A stretch of 31,461 nucleotides of DNA from JBEBSD01 sp040394475 (GTDB lineage: Bacteria > Bacteroidota > Bacteroidia > Cytophagales > Spirosomataceae). The stretch is taken from assembly GCA_040394475.1 (NCBI GenBank), contig JBEBSD010000070.1:1-31461 (forward strand), read 5' to 3'. The notes beneath the pieces were generated by a model. It was not told the origin of the DNA and did not search any database. It worked only from the letters and a program-made list of their open reading frames with translations. Shown here in pieces: positions 16,057-25,414 of the stretch (position 1 is its first letter; every line of letters starts with the position of its first letter). Position numbers and translations under genes: made by a program.

Positions 16057-19000
16057 TGAAAAAAAAATCTATTGATGCTGCCGTCTGGCTATATATTATG
16101 CGGATTAGTAGTATACAACTTTTTCTTGCAATACTCTTATCTGGAGTATCATGGGCCAAAACCTCCGAAGCCCAACGTGTGCTTGATCGTACCATTTCAA
16201 TAAAAGTTGAAAATACGTATATCAAACAGGTGCTTTCTGAGATCGAATGCCAGGCCAATGTCAAGTTTGTCTATAGTTCGAGTTTGATAAATAGTAAACG
16301 GAAGGTTTCTGTGGCCCTGGAAAAGGGGACGGTGCAGGAAGCGCTGTCCAAAATCCTGGATGTTGATAAACTCGATTTTAAAGTATCAGGCAGACAAATT
16401 ATACTAAAGCCGACACAAGGGCTGGCGATTATTCAAACCGGGAGCACCGCCAAGCTCATACGGGTGCGGGGGACGGATTACCTGGCAAGAGATATTACCG
16501 GGAAAGTCACGGATCCGGATGGAGCAGGCCTGCCCGGAGTGTCGGTGATTCTGAAAGGGACGAACAAGGGAACCACATCCGACGGTACGGGGAACTATAC
16601 GATTTCGGTACCGGACGGCAGTGCCACGCTGGTCTTTAGTTTTGTTGGATTTGCCACAAGAGAGTTTGTTGTTGCTGCCGACAAAGCTGTACTGGATGTT
16701 GTGCTGACGGAAGACGATAAAGCGCTGTCGGAAGTAGTCGTTATAGGGTATGGCACCTCGAAGAAGAAAGACCTGACGGGTTCGGTGGCTGTAGTGAATG
16801 TCGGACAGCTGAAAGAGCAGCCCAATGCCAACTTATCGAATTTGCTCCAGGGCCGGGCTGCCGGGGTAACCGTGATCGGGTCCGGTCAACCGGGTGAACC
16901 GCCGCAGGTCAGGATCCGGGGGATCAATACCTTTGGCAATAATACCCCACTGTTTGTAGTAGACGGAATCCCCGCGGATAATGTACGGGAATTGAATGCC
17001 AATGATATTTCCAGTATGCAAGTCTTAAAGGATGCCGGCGCTGCTTCTATTTACGGGTCACGCGCAGCCAATGGAGTCGTTATTATCACCACTAAAAAAG
17101 GGAGCGGTAAGATTAAGGTTAGTTACGACGCTTTTTTCGGTACCCAACGCCCGCCCCAGGGAAACGTATACGACTTGCTCGATACAAGAGGAATGGCTGA
17201 TCTGAAATGGCTCGCTTTAAAGAATTCCGGCATTACACCCAACGACCTGCAATACGGTTCGGGAGCCACACCTACCATTCCGCACTACATCGTACCGACA
17301 GGCGCTATGCAGGGAGAAGTAGATGAAAGCCTGTACAATGTTGATCCCTTTTTTACCGATCCGGCAGCGGTTAATTCATTTTACCGGATCGTTAAAGCGA
17401 ACCAGGAAGGAACCGACTGGTTTCATGAGGTGTTCAAGCCTGCTCCGATGCACAGTCATAACATAACGGTCAGCGGCGGCGGAGAGCAGGGGAATTACTT
17501 GCTTTCATTCAATTATTTTGACCACAAGGGCACCTTGCTGAATACCTATCTGAAACGGTATACACTTCGTTCCAACACACAGTTTAACGTGAACAAACGC
17601 ATTCGCCTGGGCGAAAACCTGGCCCTTACATTCATGGACAACCCGCGTAGCGGGATTCTTCAGGAAGGAGGAGGTATTGGAATGGCGTATCGCATGCAGC
17701 CGATTATTCCCGTATACGATATCCAGGGCAACTATGCAGGATCCTTTGGCGCCGGGCTCGGGAATGCGAAAAATCCTGTGGCTATACGTGAGCGTGCTGT
17801 TAATAACAGAGGGATCGGAACGAGTATTTTCGGAAATGTTTACGCCGAAGCAGATATTACCAATGATCTGAGCTTGCGTTCTACATTCGGGGGACAAATG
17901 GTATCCGGTTACGCCAATTCTTTTCAATACCCGGAATACGAAAACTCTGAAAATACCACAACCAATGCCTATAATGAAAGCAGCTATTTTGGTTTCAACT
18001 GGACCTGGAGCAACGTGGTTACGTATGAAAAGAATCTGAACGATGTTCACAATTTCAAGGTGATGGCCGGAACGGAGGCCTACAGTAACAAGGGCCGTAA
18101 TCTGAACGGACAGTCGCTCGGATATTTTTCTTTCGATCCCAATTTTACGAATCTGACAACTGCCTCAGGTACACGGAATAATGGCAGCAGCCGTTATGAA
18201 GATGCTTTGTTCTCCTATTTCGGGCGACTGGATTATTCGTTGCTGGATCGCTATTTAATCGGTTTTACACTCCGGCAGGATGGCTCTTCCAAATTTATTA
18301 ATACCCGCTACGGATTGTTCCCGGCAGTGAGTGCCGCCTGGAGAGTGTCGGAGGAGAATTTCATGAATGCCGTGGAGTGGATTGATGATTTAAAGGTACG
18401 CGGAGGTTACGGTATCATGGGAAATCAGGTGAATGTTACTTCCGGGAACGCGTTTACTACGTATGGGGGAAACAGAAGCCATTCTTTCTATGACATCAGG
18501 GGAACCGGAAGCAGCACTATTCAAGGCTTTCAGCGCACCTACATTGGTAATCCGGCAGCAATCTGGGAGAAGAATATAAACTTCAATGTCGGGTTTGACG
18601 CTACGCTGTTAAACGGTAAGCTGGATTTAGTGGTCGATTATTATCAGAAGGATATCAAGGACCTGTTGTTCCAGGTGCCGCTCGCTGCTGTAGTAGGACA
18701 GGGAACGGCTCCGTTTGTGAATATCGGCGGGATGAGCAATAAAGGACTGGACCTGAGCATTAACAGTTATCATGAGTTCTCGCGTGATTTAAAGCTGGAT
18801 GCAACGTTGACGCTGACTTCTTACAACAACAAGATCACCCAGGTTTCGGATGGAATTGATTACTTTGACCAGGAAGGAAGACGTTTTAACGGCGCCACTA
18901 TCGTTCGGAACGGCGTAGGCCACTCAATAGGTCAGTTCTTCGGGTATCAGATAGAAGGCTTCTGGAATTCCGAGGCGGAAATCCAGGCGGCTAACCAGCG

Positions 19001-19643
19001 GGCAGCAACTTCAGAAAACCCTGACGCTGTCTATCAATCGGATGTAAAGGTCGGAAGGTTCCGTTACAAGGATATAAATGATGACGGCGTCATTACTGCC
19101 GCCGACCGTACCTTTCTGGGAAATCCGAACCCTAAGTTTAGCTATGGGCTGAATTTACAGCTGAATTACAAAAACTGGGATTTGGGAATGTTTTTGTACG
19201 GAACTCAGGGAAATGATATCTGGAATAACCTGAAATGGTGGCATGATTTCTATACCAATTTCGCCGGCGCCAAGAGCCATACTGCACTTTATGATTCCTG
19301 GACGCCGCAGCATACCAATGCGAAGGCGCCTATCCAGGAAAACACGGGGTCATTCAGTACAACCGATGTCCCTAATTCCTATTATATCGAAAATGGTTCT
19401 TACCTGCGGGCACGGAATGCGCAGTTGGGTTATACGTTCCCTACTGATGTATTGGACAAGCTGAGAATCAAAGGCTTAAGAGTATATGTTCAAGGGACTA
19501 ATTTGTTTACGATTACGAAGTATTCCGGTATGGATCCTGAAGTCGGACAAAGCCAGGTAGCAGGCTCCACGGCGTTCGGACTGGACGAAGGGGTATACCC
19601 CAATAACCGCCAGTTCTTGTTTGGCCTGAATTTGTCTTTCTAA
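16056..19643 (+). CDS. SusC/RagA-type TonB-dependent transporter with STN signalling domain
   Basis: A 1195-residue outer-membrane transporter. A signal peptide occupies about residues 1-40. The STN domain (about 46-118: RTISIKVENTYIKQVLSEIE onward to GRQIILK) passes the ligand signal to FecR. A carboxypeptidase-regulatory-like beta-sandwich follows (147-219: DITGKVTDPDGAGLPGVSV). Next come the SusC hallmark ALSEVVVIGYGTSKKKDLTG (223-242), then the plug (FVVDGIPA; ASIYGSRAANGVVIITTKKG) and a 22-strand barrel ending FGLNLSF. The length is normal for the SusC group with STN. It forms a lidded import complex with the SusD lipoprotein encoded 34 bp downstream. The STN domain together with the upstream FecI/FecR pair points to ligand-induced expression. 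The ligand is not evident from sequence. Confidence 0.96.
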   Translation: MKKKSIDAAVWLYIMRISSIQLFLAILLSGVSWAKTSEAQRVLDRTISIKVENTYIKQVLSEIECQANVKFVYSSSLINSKRKVSVALEKGTVQEALSKILDVDKLDFKVSGRQIILKPTQGLAIIQTGSTAKLIRVRGTDYLARDITGKVTDPDGAGLPGVSVILKGTNKGTTSDGTGNYTISVPDGSATLVFSFVGFATREFVVAADKAVLDVVLTEDDKALSEVVVIGYGTSKKKDLTGSVAVVNVGQLKEQPNANLSNLLQGRAAGVTVIGSGQPGEPPQVRIRGINTFGNNTPLFVVDGIPADNVRELNANDISSMQVLKDAGAASIYGSRAANGVVIITTKKGSGKIKVSYDAFFGTQRPPQGNVYDLLDTRGMADLKWLALKNSGITPNDLQYGSGATPTIPHYIVPTGAMQGEVDESLYNVDPFFTDPAAVNSFYRIVKANQEGTDWFHEVFKPAPMHSHNITVSGGGEQGNYLLSFNYFDHKGTLLNTYLKRYTLRSNTQFNVNKRIRLGENLALTFMDNPRSGILQEGGGIGMAYRMQPIIPVYDIQGNYAGSFGAGLGNAKNPVAIRERAVNNRGIGTSIFGNVYAEADITNDLSLRSTFGGQMVSGYANSFQYPEYENSENTTTNAYNESSYFGFNWTWSNVVTYEKNLNDVHNFKVMAGTEAYSNKGRNLNGQSLGYFSFDPNFTNLTTASGTRNNGSSRYEDALFSYFGRLDYSLLDRYLIGFTLRQDGSSKFINTRYGLFPAVSAAWRVSEENFMNAVEWIDDLKVRGGYGIMGNQVNVTSGNAFTTYGGNRSHSFYDIRGTGSSTIQGFQRTYIGNPAAIWEKNINFNVGFDATLLNGKLDLVVDYYQKDIKDLLFQVPLAAVVGQGTAPFVNIGGMSNKGLDLSINSYHEFSRDLKLDATLTLTSYNNKITQVSDGIDYFDQEGRRFNGATIVRNGVGHSIGQFFGYQIEGFWNSEAEIQAANQRAATSENPDAVYQSDVKVGRFRYKDINDDGVITAADRTFLGNPNPKFSYGLNLQLNYKNWDLGMFLYGTQGNDIWNNLKWWHDFYTNFAGAKSHTALYDSWTPQHTNAKAPIQENTGSFSTTDVPNSYYIENGSYLRARNAQLGYTFPTDVLDKLRIKGLRVYVQGTNLFTITKYSGMDPEVGQSQVAGSTAFGLDEGVYPNNRQFLFGLNLSF

Positions 19644-19677
19644 ACCGATCTATTGGAATTTCTTAAACTGATATATT

Positions 19678-21450
19678 ATGAAAATTACGAACTTGTCGAA
19701 AGGGTTGCTGGGGATATTTGCATGTTTCTACATAGCGTCCTGCAGCGATGATTTTCTGGATAAGCCGGCGCTCGGCGCACTGAGTGACGCGCAACTTTCT
19801 ACTAAAGTAGGTATCAATGCGGCGCTTATTGCAGCGTATGCTGCTTTGGATGGGGACGGCGTGGGGGCCGCCAGCGCCTGGGATGCTTCGGCAGACAACT
19901 GGATTTACGGCAGTATTGCCGGCGGAGACGCCCATAAAGGGAGTGAAGGCTCGGACCAGGCTGGAATTAATGCCATTATGCTCTACAGTGCAGGTCCCTC
20001 AAATGGGTTCTTTAATAGCAAGTGGCGGGCGGTATATGAAGGCGTAAACAGGGCCAATACGGTACTACGCATTTTGCCGGATGTGGCGGATATAACGGAA
20101 GAGGAGCGAAAGATACTGGAAGGAGAGGCGCGCTTTTTAAGAGGGCACTATTATTCCGAGCTTAAAAAAATGTACAATAAGGTGCCCTGGATCGATGAGA
20201 ATACCACCGAACACAAAACTGTGACCAATGAGCCGGACGTCTGGCCCAATATCGAAGCGGATTTTGAATTTGCGATGAATAGCCTGCCGGCAACGCAGTC
20301 GGAAGTAGGGCGGGCCAACAAATGGGCCGCCGCCGCTTATCTGGGCAAAAGCTATCTGTATCAGAAAAAGTATACCGATGCCAAAGCCACGTTTGATCAG
20401 GTCATTGCGCAGGGGGTAACGAGTAATGGCTTGAAATATGCGTTGGTGGAAAGGTTTCGTGATAATTTTGACGGTGCCACAAAAAATAATTCGGAATCGG
20501 TATTTGCGGTCCAGGCAGCCGCCAATGACGGGACGAATACAATCGGGAATGCAAACGCCGGCCAGATGCTGAATTATCCGTATAACAGCCCTTTTCGTTG
20601 TTGCGGATTTTACCAGCCGACCCAGGACCTGGTGAATGCTTTCCGTACGGATGCAAACGGGCTGCCCTATGTGGATAGTTATAATTCGGTTAGTGTGAAA
20701 AGCGATATGGGCTTAACTGCCGACGATGCGTTTACTCCTGATAATACTTCCCTGGATCCGCGTCTCGACTGGACGGTGGGCCGACGGGGAGTCCCGTTTC
20801 ACGATTGGGGCAATCATCCCGGCGCACCATGGGTCCGGGACCAGACCTATGCAGGCCCCTACGCTCCTAAAAAGCATATTTACTGGCAGGCCACGGCCGG
20901 GCTTTACAGTGATCAAAGCTCCTGGGCCCCCGGAAATGCCATCAATATCCTGATCATCCGGTTTGCGGATGTCTTGCTGATGGCCGCCGAAGCGGAGGCG
21001 GAAGCCGGTACCCTGGGAAAGGCGCAGGAATACGTTAACATGGTAAGAGAGAGGGCCGCCAATAAAGAGGGTTGGTTGTATAAATACAACAATGAAAGCG
21101 CCCCGATGGATGGTTTTTCAGCAACACCGGCTGCCAATTATACCATAGCGCCTTATCCGGCGGGTGCGTTTGCGGCCCTGGGAAAGGAAGGAGCGCTCAA
21201 GGCTATTTATTTCGAACGGCGGCTTGAACTGGCCATGGAAGGGCACCGGTTCTTCGACGTAGTGCGCTGGGGCGTGGCTGACCAGGTATTAAATGCCTAT
21301 ATTCAGTATGAAAGCACCGTGACGGTGGATGTGAAAGGAGGAAATTTCGTGAAAGGCCGGAATGAGTATTATCCTATTCCTCAGGCCCAGATCGATCTGA
21401 GTACAAGCGGGGGTTTGTCGACGCTGAATCAGAATCCGGGGTATCAATAG
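19678..21450 (+). CDS. SusD/RagB-family nutrient-binding outer membrane lipoprotein
   Basis: A 590-residue surface lipoprotein. The signal ends with the lipobox IASC (lipidated C22) followed by SDDFLDKPALG, the usual SusD opening. TPR-like helical segments include GEARFLRGHYYSELKKMYNK and KWAAAAYLGKSYLYQKKYTD. The C-terminal signature FERRLELAMEGHRFFDVVRW and the ending YYPIPQAQIDLS...NPGYQ are diagnostic. It caps the SusC barrel and binds the ligand before import. Cotranscribed with the SusC gene and followed by a strong terminator, so the susCD operon closes here. Confidence 0.96.
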   Translation: MKITNLSKGLLGIFACFYIASCSDDFLDKPALGALSDAQLSTKVGINAALIAAYAALDGDGVGAASAWDASADNWIYGSIAGGDAHKGSEGSDQAGINAIMLYSAGPSNGFFNSKWRAVYEGVNRANTVLRILPDVADITEEERKILEGEARFLRGHYYSELKKMYNKVPWIDENTTEHKTVTNEPDVWPNIEADFEFAMNSLPATQSEVGRANKWAAAAYLGKSYLYQKKYTDAKATFDQVIAQGVTSNGLKYALVERFRDNFDGATKNNSESVFAVQAAANDGTNTIGNANAGQMLNYPYNSPFRCCGFYQPTQDLVNAFRTDANGLPYVDSYNSVSVKSDMGLTADDAFTPDNTSLDPRLDWTVGRRGVPFHDWGNHPGAPWVRDQTYAGPYAPKKHIYWQATAGLYSDQSSWAPGNAINILIIRFADVLLMAAEAEAEAGTLGKAQEYVNMVRERAANKEGWLYKYNNESAPMDGFSATPAANYTIAPYPAGAFAALGKEGALKAIYFERRLELAMEGHRFFDVVRWGVADQVLNAYIQYESTVTVDVKGGNFVKGRNEYYPIPQAQIDLSTSGGLSTLNQNPGYQ

Positions 21451-21472
21451 CAACAGGGATTCTTCTTTTCAC

Positions 21473-21501
21473 AGGCAGGTGGTTTTTCCGCCTGCCTTTT
21501 T
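21473..21501 (+). terminator. Rho-independent terminator after susD
   Basis: AGGCAGGTGG (21473-21482) pairs with CCGCCTGCCT (21488-21497) with one G-U pair, a 5-nt T loop and a following T run. It lies 23 bp after the susD stop. Confidence 0.85.
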
Positions 21502-21604
21502 ATATGAATCTCATTCCTGGCAGGTTGGACGGTTACGATGTGATAACCACAAAAGTAAATGATGGTTCCGGCTATCCGGACGTGCAAAAGAATCAACTAA
21601 TTAC

Positions 21605-23128
21605 GTGAACCAGTATAACAATTTTTTAGCGTGGTCGTGTTTGCGTGGGAAGCCCGTTGCATATGGGAGTATCTGGCTGGGCTTTCTGATCGGATTTGCG
21701 GCGTGTCAGGCGTCCGTCCGGGAACAAATGCATCCGTTGGCGGTAAAGCATTGCGGCAGTTGCCACCTTCCGGTAGCCCCGGCTCTGCTGGATAAGCATA
21801 CCTGGCGGCAGGAAGTCTTACCGGCTATGGCCAGGCAGTTAGGGGTCGGAGTGTGGCAGGGTAATTATTTCCCTGAGGAGAAGGCAATGCTTCCTTTTGA
21901 TGAATGGATGGAGCTTGTCCGGTGGTATGACCTGCTGGCGCCTGAAAAATTGCCCGAAGTCATACGACCCGACCCGATACTTACCGGTTGGGGACCTTTC
22001 CGATTAAAAGAACCGCCCGGAGATTTCACAAAAGCAGCTACCACTACGCTGGTTGCTTTTGATAAAGAAAATAACCGGTTGTTACGGGGAGCAGGCGCTG
22101 AAAATACCCTCGAGTTTTATGCTCCCGATCTTCACCTGGCTTTCAGGCAACAGATGAACTCGCCGCCGGTCCACGTTAACCTGACGTCAAAGGGGGGACC
22201 TGTCATTACGTGTATCGGAGATTTGCTGGCTACAGATTTCCCGGCGGGGGCAATTATCCGGCATAACGGAATCAGGGATGAAGTGCTTGCAGCTGAAATC
22301 ATACGACCGGTACACACCGTTGCCGGGGATTTTAATAACGATGGCCGGACCGATTATGTAGTATGTGAATTCGGTCATACTAAGGGATCCGTATTCTGGC
22401 TCGAGCAGCAGGCGGAAGGAAGTTTCCTGAAAAAGGAGATGACATCGGTTCCGGGAGCCGCACAGGCCCTCGCCGGAGATTTTAACCAGGACGGCTGGCA
22501 GGATGTGATGGTGCTTTTTGCCCATGGAAATGAAGGAATCTGGTTGTTTGAAAATACGGGTCAGGGGAGTTTCAGGGAACAGCATCTTTTGCGTTTTCCG
22601 CCGGTTTATGGTTCCAGCAGTTTCGAGATAGCGGATATGAATGGAGACGGGAAACCGGATATTGTCTATACCGCCGGTGACAACAGTGATTTTTCCAGGA
22701 TTTTAAAACCGTACCATGGAGTGTATATCTATCTGAACACCTCGGAAGAGGGGGGATTCCACTATGAACAGGCTTATTTCTATCCCGTTAACGGGTGTAC
22801 CAAGGTGGCAATCCGTGATTTTGATAACGACGGTGATCTGGACATGGCAACGATAGCCTTTTTTGCCGACTTTCAGGCACATCCGGAGGAAGCGTTTATC
22901 TATTTTGAATCAAAGGGCGCCGGCGGACCACCGTCTTTTCAGCCGATAGCAGTGCCCGTTACGACCAAAGGTCGCTGGATTTGCATGGATGTTGCCGACG
23001 TCGATAATGACGGGGATGCCGATATCCTCCTGGGCAATTATGCGACGGGCTTTATCAACCAAAAACAACATCCGCCCCACTGGAGCCGATTCCTGCCTTT
23101 TATTCTTCTTGAAAACACCACCCGCTGA
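21605..23128 (+). CDS. Lipoprotein with haem c-type CxxCH motif and FG-GAP/VCBS beta-propeller
   Basis: A 507-residue exported protein starting with GTG (no in-frame ATG precedes the signal). Hydrophobic residues about 20-33 end in the lipobox GFAAC, giving lipidated C34. A single haem-binding motif CGSCH (50-54) follows, in a region of about 100 residues resembling the N-terminal cytochrome part of Bacteroidota FG-GAP proteins. The rest is a beta-propeller with at least five calcium-binding loops of DxNxDG/DxDxDG type: 242-250, 292-300, 344-352, 405-413 and 465-473. Its function is not established. A surface or periplasmic role tied to the neighbouring transporter is inference from position. 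It has its own upstream region after the susD terminator. Confidence 0.85.
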   Translation: MNQYNNFLAWSCLRGKPVAYGSIWLGFLIGFAACQASVREQMHPLAVKHCGSCHLPVAPALLDKHTWRQEVLPAMARQLGVGVWQGNYFPEEKAMLPFDEWMELVRWYDLLAPEKLPEVIRPDPILTGWGPFRLKEPPGDFTKAATTTLVAFDKENNRLLRGAGAENTLEFYAPDLHLAFRQQMNSPPVHVNLTSKGGPVITCIGDLLATDFPAGAIIRHNGIRDEVLAAEIIRPVHTVAGDFNNDGRTDYVVCEFGHTKGSVFWLEQQAEGSFLKKEMTSVPGAAQALAGDFNQDGWQDVMVLFAHGNEGIWLFENTGQGSFREQHLLRFPPVYGSSSFEIADMNGDGKPDIVYTAGDNSDFSRILKPYHGVYIYLNTSEEGGFHYEQAYFYPVNGCTKVAIRDFDNDGDLDMATIAFFADFQAHPEEAFIYFESKGAGGPPSFQPIAVPVTTKGRWICMDVADVDNDGDADILLGNYATGFINQKQHPPHWSRFLPFILLENTTR

Positions 23129-23238
23129 TTGTTCCTTTCATTCCCCGACTGTACACAGTGTTATTAAAAAAGGCGGATGGGATGACGGTACTATCTGTTT
23201 TTTTTGTTATACTTGAGTGACCAGATGTAGGCAACCAG

Positions 23239-24009
23239 ATGACGAGCGGGGTTACAAGTATCCTTATTTTGCTGTTGATAAGGCTATTCGGGGCAGGCGG
23301 TCCTGCTTCAGAGAAAAGAATGCATACGCTGGCCGGTCATTGCTACCGGTTCCAGGAGGTGTATCGTAACATAGGGGACAGCCTGATTACGCCTGATTCG
23401 GCGACCATTGCTTTTCAGGAAGTGATCCGGGGGCTTCGGGAAACTACAGCTTCCTACAAAGATTCTTGCCACACGAGCTACAGGGTCGGACCGGTATTTC
23501 CGTTGAAAGGCTATATCCCCGGCAGGTCGATCGGCGGGAAAGGCAAGGGATACCGTCCTAAAGAATTTGACTTCTTCAATGCACGGATTCGTAAAAGTCA
23601 CCCGGCGCACGATTTGTTTATCCGGGATAAAAACCAGGATGCCATCGACGACCTGTTTTGTACACCGGTGGATATCCTGGCCTATACAGGCGGGGTGGTA
23701 GTGGCAGTGGAGCATCACTGGCAACCGGAGAGCCTGTGGAGGGGAGGCAATTATATATGGGTGTATGATCCTTGCCAGGAAGCGCTTCACTACTACGCAC
23801 ACGCCGGCAAAGTGACCGTGCAGTCCGGCCAATGGTTGTTTGCAGGCCAGAAAATAGGCGAGGTGGGCCGGACAGGCTTCAATGCCAGCAAACCCCGGTC
23901 GGGAACGCACCTGCATTTTATGTGCCTGCAGTTAACAGCAGCGGGGCTCCCGGAACCGGTCAATACCTATGAAGCGCTTATGGACGCATTAGTGGTTCCC
24001 TTTGAGTGA
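23239..24009 (+). CDS. M23 (LytM/lysostaphin-type) metallopeptidase
   Basis: A 256-residue exported protein with an N-terminal hydrophobic segment (about 5-20) acting as signal peptide or anchor. It has the complete M23 zinc site: HPAHD (H121, D125), H188 in HYYAHAG, and GTHLHF (H224, H226), with the core turn GQKIGEVGRTG before it. Members cleave peptidoglycan cross-bridges or act as division or envelope regulators. Because the metal ligands are all present, it is probably an active endopeptidase. No coiled coil or LysM domain is seen. It is 110 bp downstream of the FG-GAP gene on the same strand, and a shared transcript is possible. Confidence 0.85.
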   Translation: MTSGVTSILILLLIRLFGAGGPASEKRMHTLAGHCYRFQEVYRNIGDSLITPDSATIAFQEVIRGLRETTASYKDSCHTSYRVGPVFPLKGYIPGRSIGGKGKGYRPKEFDFFNARIRKSHPAHDLFIRDKNQDAIDDLFCTPVDILAYTGGVVVAVEHHWQPESLWRGGNYIWVYDPCQEALHYYAHAGKVTVQSGQWLFAGQKIGEVGRTGFNASKPRSGTHLHFMCLQLTAAGLPEPVNTYEALMDALVVPFE

Positions 24010-24221
24010 CCCTGGTTTACGGACCGAGGTTGTTAAAACGGTTGATAACCAGGTGACTGCCTTTCCCGTTCAGAAAATGGATCCGCACCTCATGTCGCCG
24101 ACCGGGTGGGTGAGGGGATTGTGTCATTAGCGGGTCAAAGGCGGTAGAAGTAGGAATTTAGTCAGAAAAAATAGTGTATTACTAGACGAATGTTTTTAAT
24201 ATTGTAGAAGACATTAATAGC

Positions 24222-25256
24222 ATGAAGCATTTTAAGCGCCTTGCGTGTATCCTTTTTATTGTCCTTCCCGGTTATGGGTTTGCACAGTCTGAATTACCCG
24301 AAGGAGTGACGGTACGTAAGATATGGGACCAGGCCGGGCACAGCGCATTTACCGACCTGATCCGGTTTAAAGATCATTTTTACTGCTCCTTCCGGGAAGG
24401 ATCGGGGCATATCCCGGGAACGGATGGAACGGTCCGGATTCTGAAATCGGCGGATGGACGCAACTGGGAAAGCGCGGCGCTGTTGAAAAAAGACGGAGTG
24501 GACCTGCGGGATCCTAAATTGTCCGTTACACCCAAAGGTAGATTAATGGTGATTATCGGCGGATCCTATTACAAGGACAGTAAGCTGATGGGGCGGCATC
24601 CGCACGTTTCGTTTTCGGATAAGGCAGGAATGACTTTCTCAGAGCCCGAAAAAGTGACCACGCCTCCGGAAGCCGGTTCCCCGGGGAGCTGGTACTGGCG
24701 GGTGACCTGGTACAAAGGAACCGGGTATGCCATTGATTATCAGATCGAACCGGAAGAGCGAAAAGGACCTACGGCCATGTACCTGGTGAAAACTAAGGAC
24801 GGAAAGCAATTCAAAAAGGTTTCTGCGATTGCGTTGGATGGTTTTCCGAATGAAGCTACTATTCGTTTCGATAAAGCCGGTACCATGCACGTGATGATCC
24901 GCCGGGAGACAGCTGATCAGATGGGGGTCTGGGCACAAAGCAAGGCGCCTTTTACCGACTGGCATTTTCAGAAAATGAATATCCGCCTTGGCGGGCCCAA
25001 TTTTGTTTTCACCGAAGACGACCGGATTATCGCAGGTACGCGGGTTTATGTGCCAAGCGTATATACTGCATTGTTTACGGGAGATACCAGTGGAACGTTT
25101 CGTGAGCTCCTGAAATTTGAAAGCAGCGGTGATACGAGTTATCCCGGGTTATGCTTCCACGATCATAAGCTTTGGGTATCGTATTACTCTTCACATGAAG
25201 GAAAATCAGCGATTTACCTCAGCGAGATCCCGGTGAGCGTGCTGAAAAGCAGGTGA
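24222..25256 (+). CDS. Secreted sialidase-like beta-propeller protein
   Basis: A 344-residue protein with a signal peptide (MKHFKRLACILFIVLPGYGF, then AQ) cleaved near residue 22. The mature protein is a sialidase-superfamily beta-propeller. Its opening stretch HSAFTDLIRFKDHFYCSFRE corresponds to the region carrying the first catalytic arginine. Degenerate Asp-box turns SADGRNW, SDKAGMTF and TKDGKQF mark propeller blades. Database annotation of such proteins is usually exo-alpha-sialidase, but the canonical RIP motif is absent, so the true substrate may be another glycan. A near-consensus -7 element, TAATATTG, lies at 24197-24204. Position downstream of the susCD locus suggests glycan processing, which is an inference. 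Confidence 0.75.
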   Translation: MKHFKRLACILFIVLPGYGFAQSELPEGVTVRKIWDQAGHSAFTDLIRFKDHFYCSFREGSGHIPGTDGTVRILKSADGRNWESAALLKKDGVDLRDPKLSVTPKGRLMVIIGGSYYKDSKLMGRHPHVSFSDKAGMTFSEPEKVTTPPEAGSPGSWYWRVTWYKGTGYAIDYQIEPEERKGPTAMYLVKTKDGKQFKKVSAIALDGFPNEATIRFDKAGTMHVMIRRETADQMGVWAQSKAPFTDWHFQKMNIRLGGPNFVFTEDDRIIAGTRVYVPSVYTALFTGDTSGTFRELLKFESSGDTSYPGLCFHDHKLWVSYYSSHEGKSAIYLSEIPVSVLKSR

Positions 25257-25414
25257 CGAACTTACCGGCGCTATGACCGGAGTAAGACCCGGATGAGCGA
25301 TCCCCGACCGCCTGCGTCATACGATGGCGGGGAAAGCCGGCCCGTATACAGGTGCTGGGGGTAAGCGGCAGTACCTGTCCCGCGCGCGATGCTTGTGCGC
25401 TTTGGCGGAACGGG

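Noticed and set aside
24011..24060. CCTGGTT/AACCAGG inverted repeat after the M23 gene
   Set aside because: The stem is only 7 bp across a loop of more than 30 nt and no T tract follows, so it is not convincing as a terminator.
25340..25385. AGGTGCT/AGTACCT hairpin downstream of ileS
   Set aside because: A short stem with a wobble pair, a long loop and no T tract on either strand. It is not supported as the ileS terminator.
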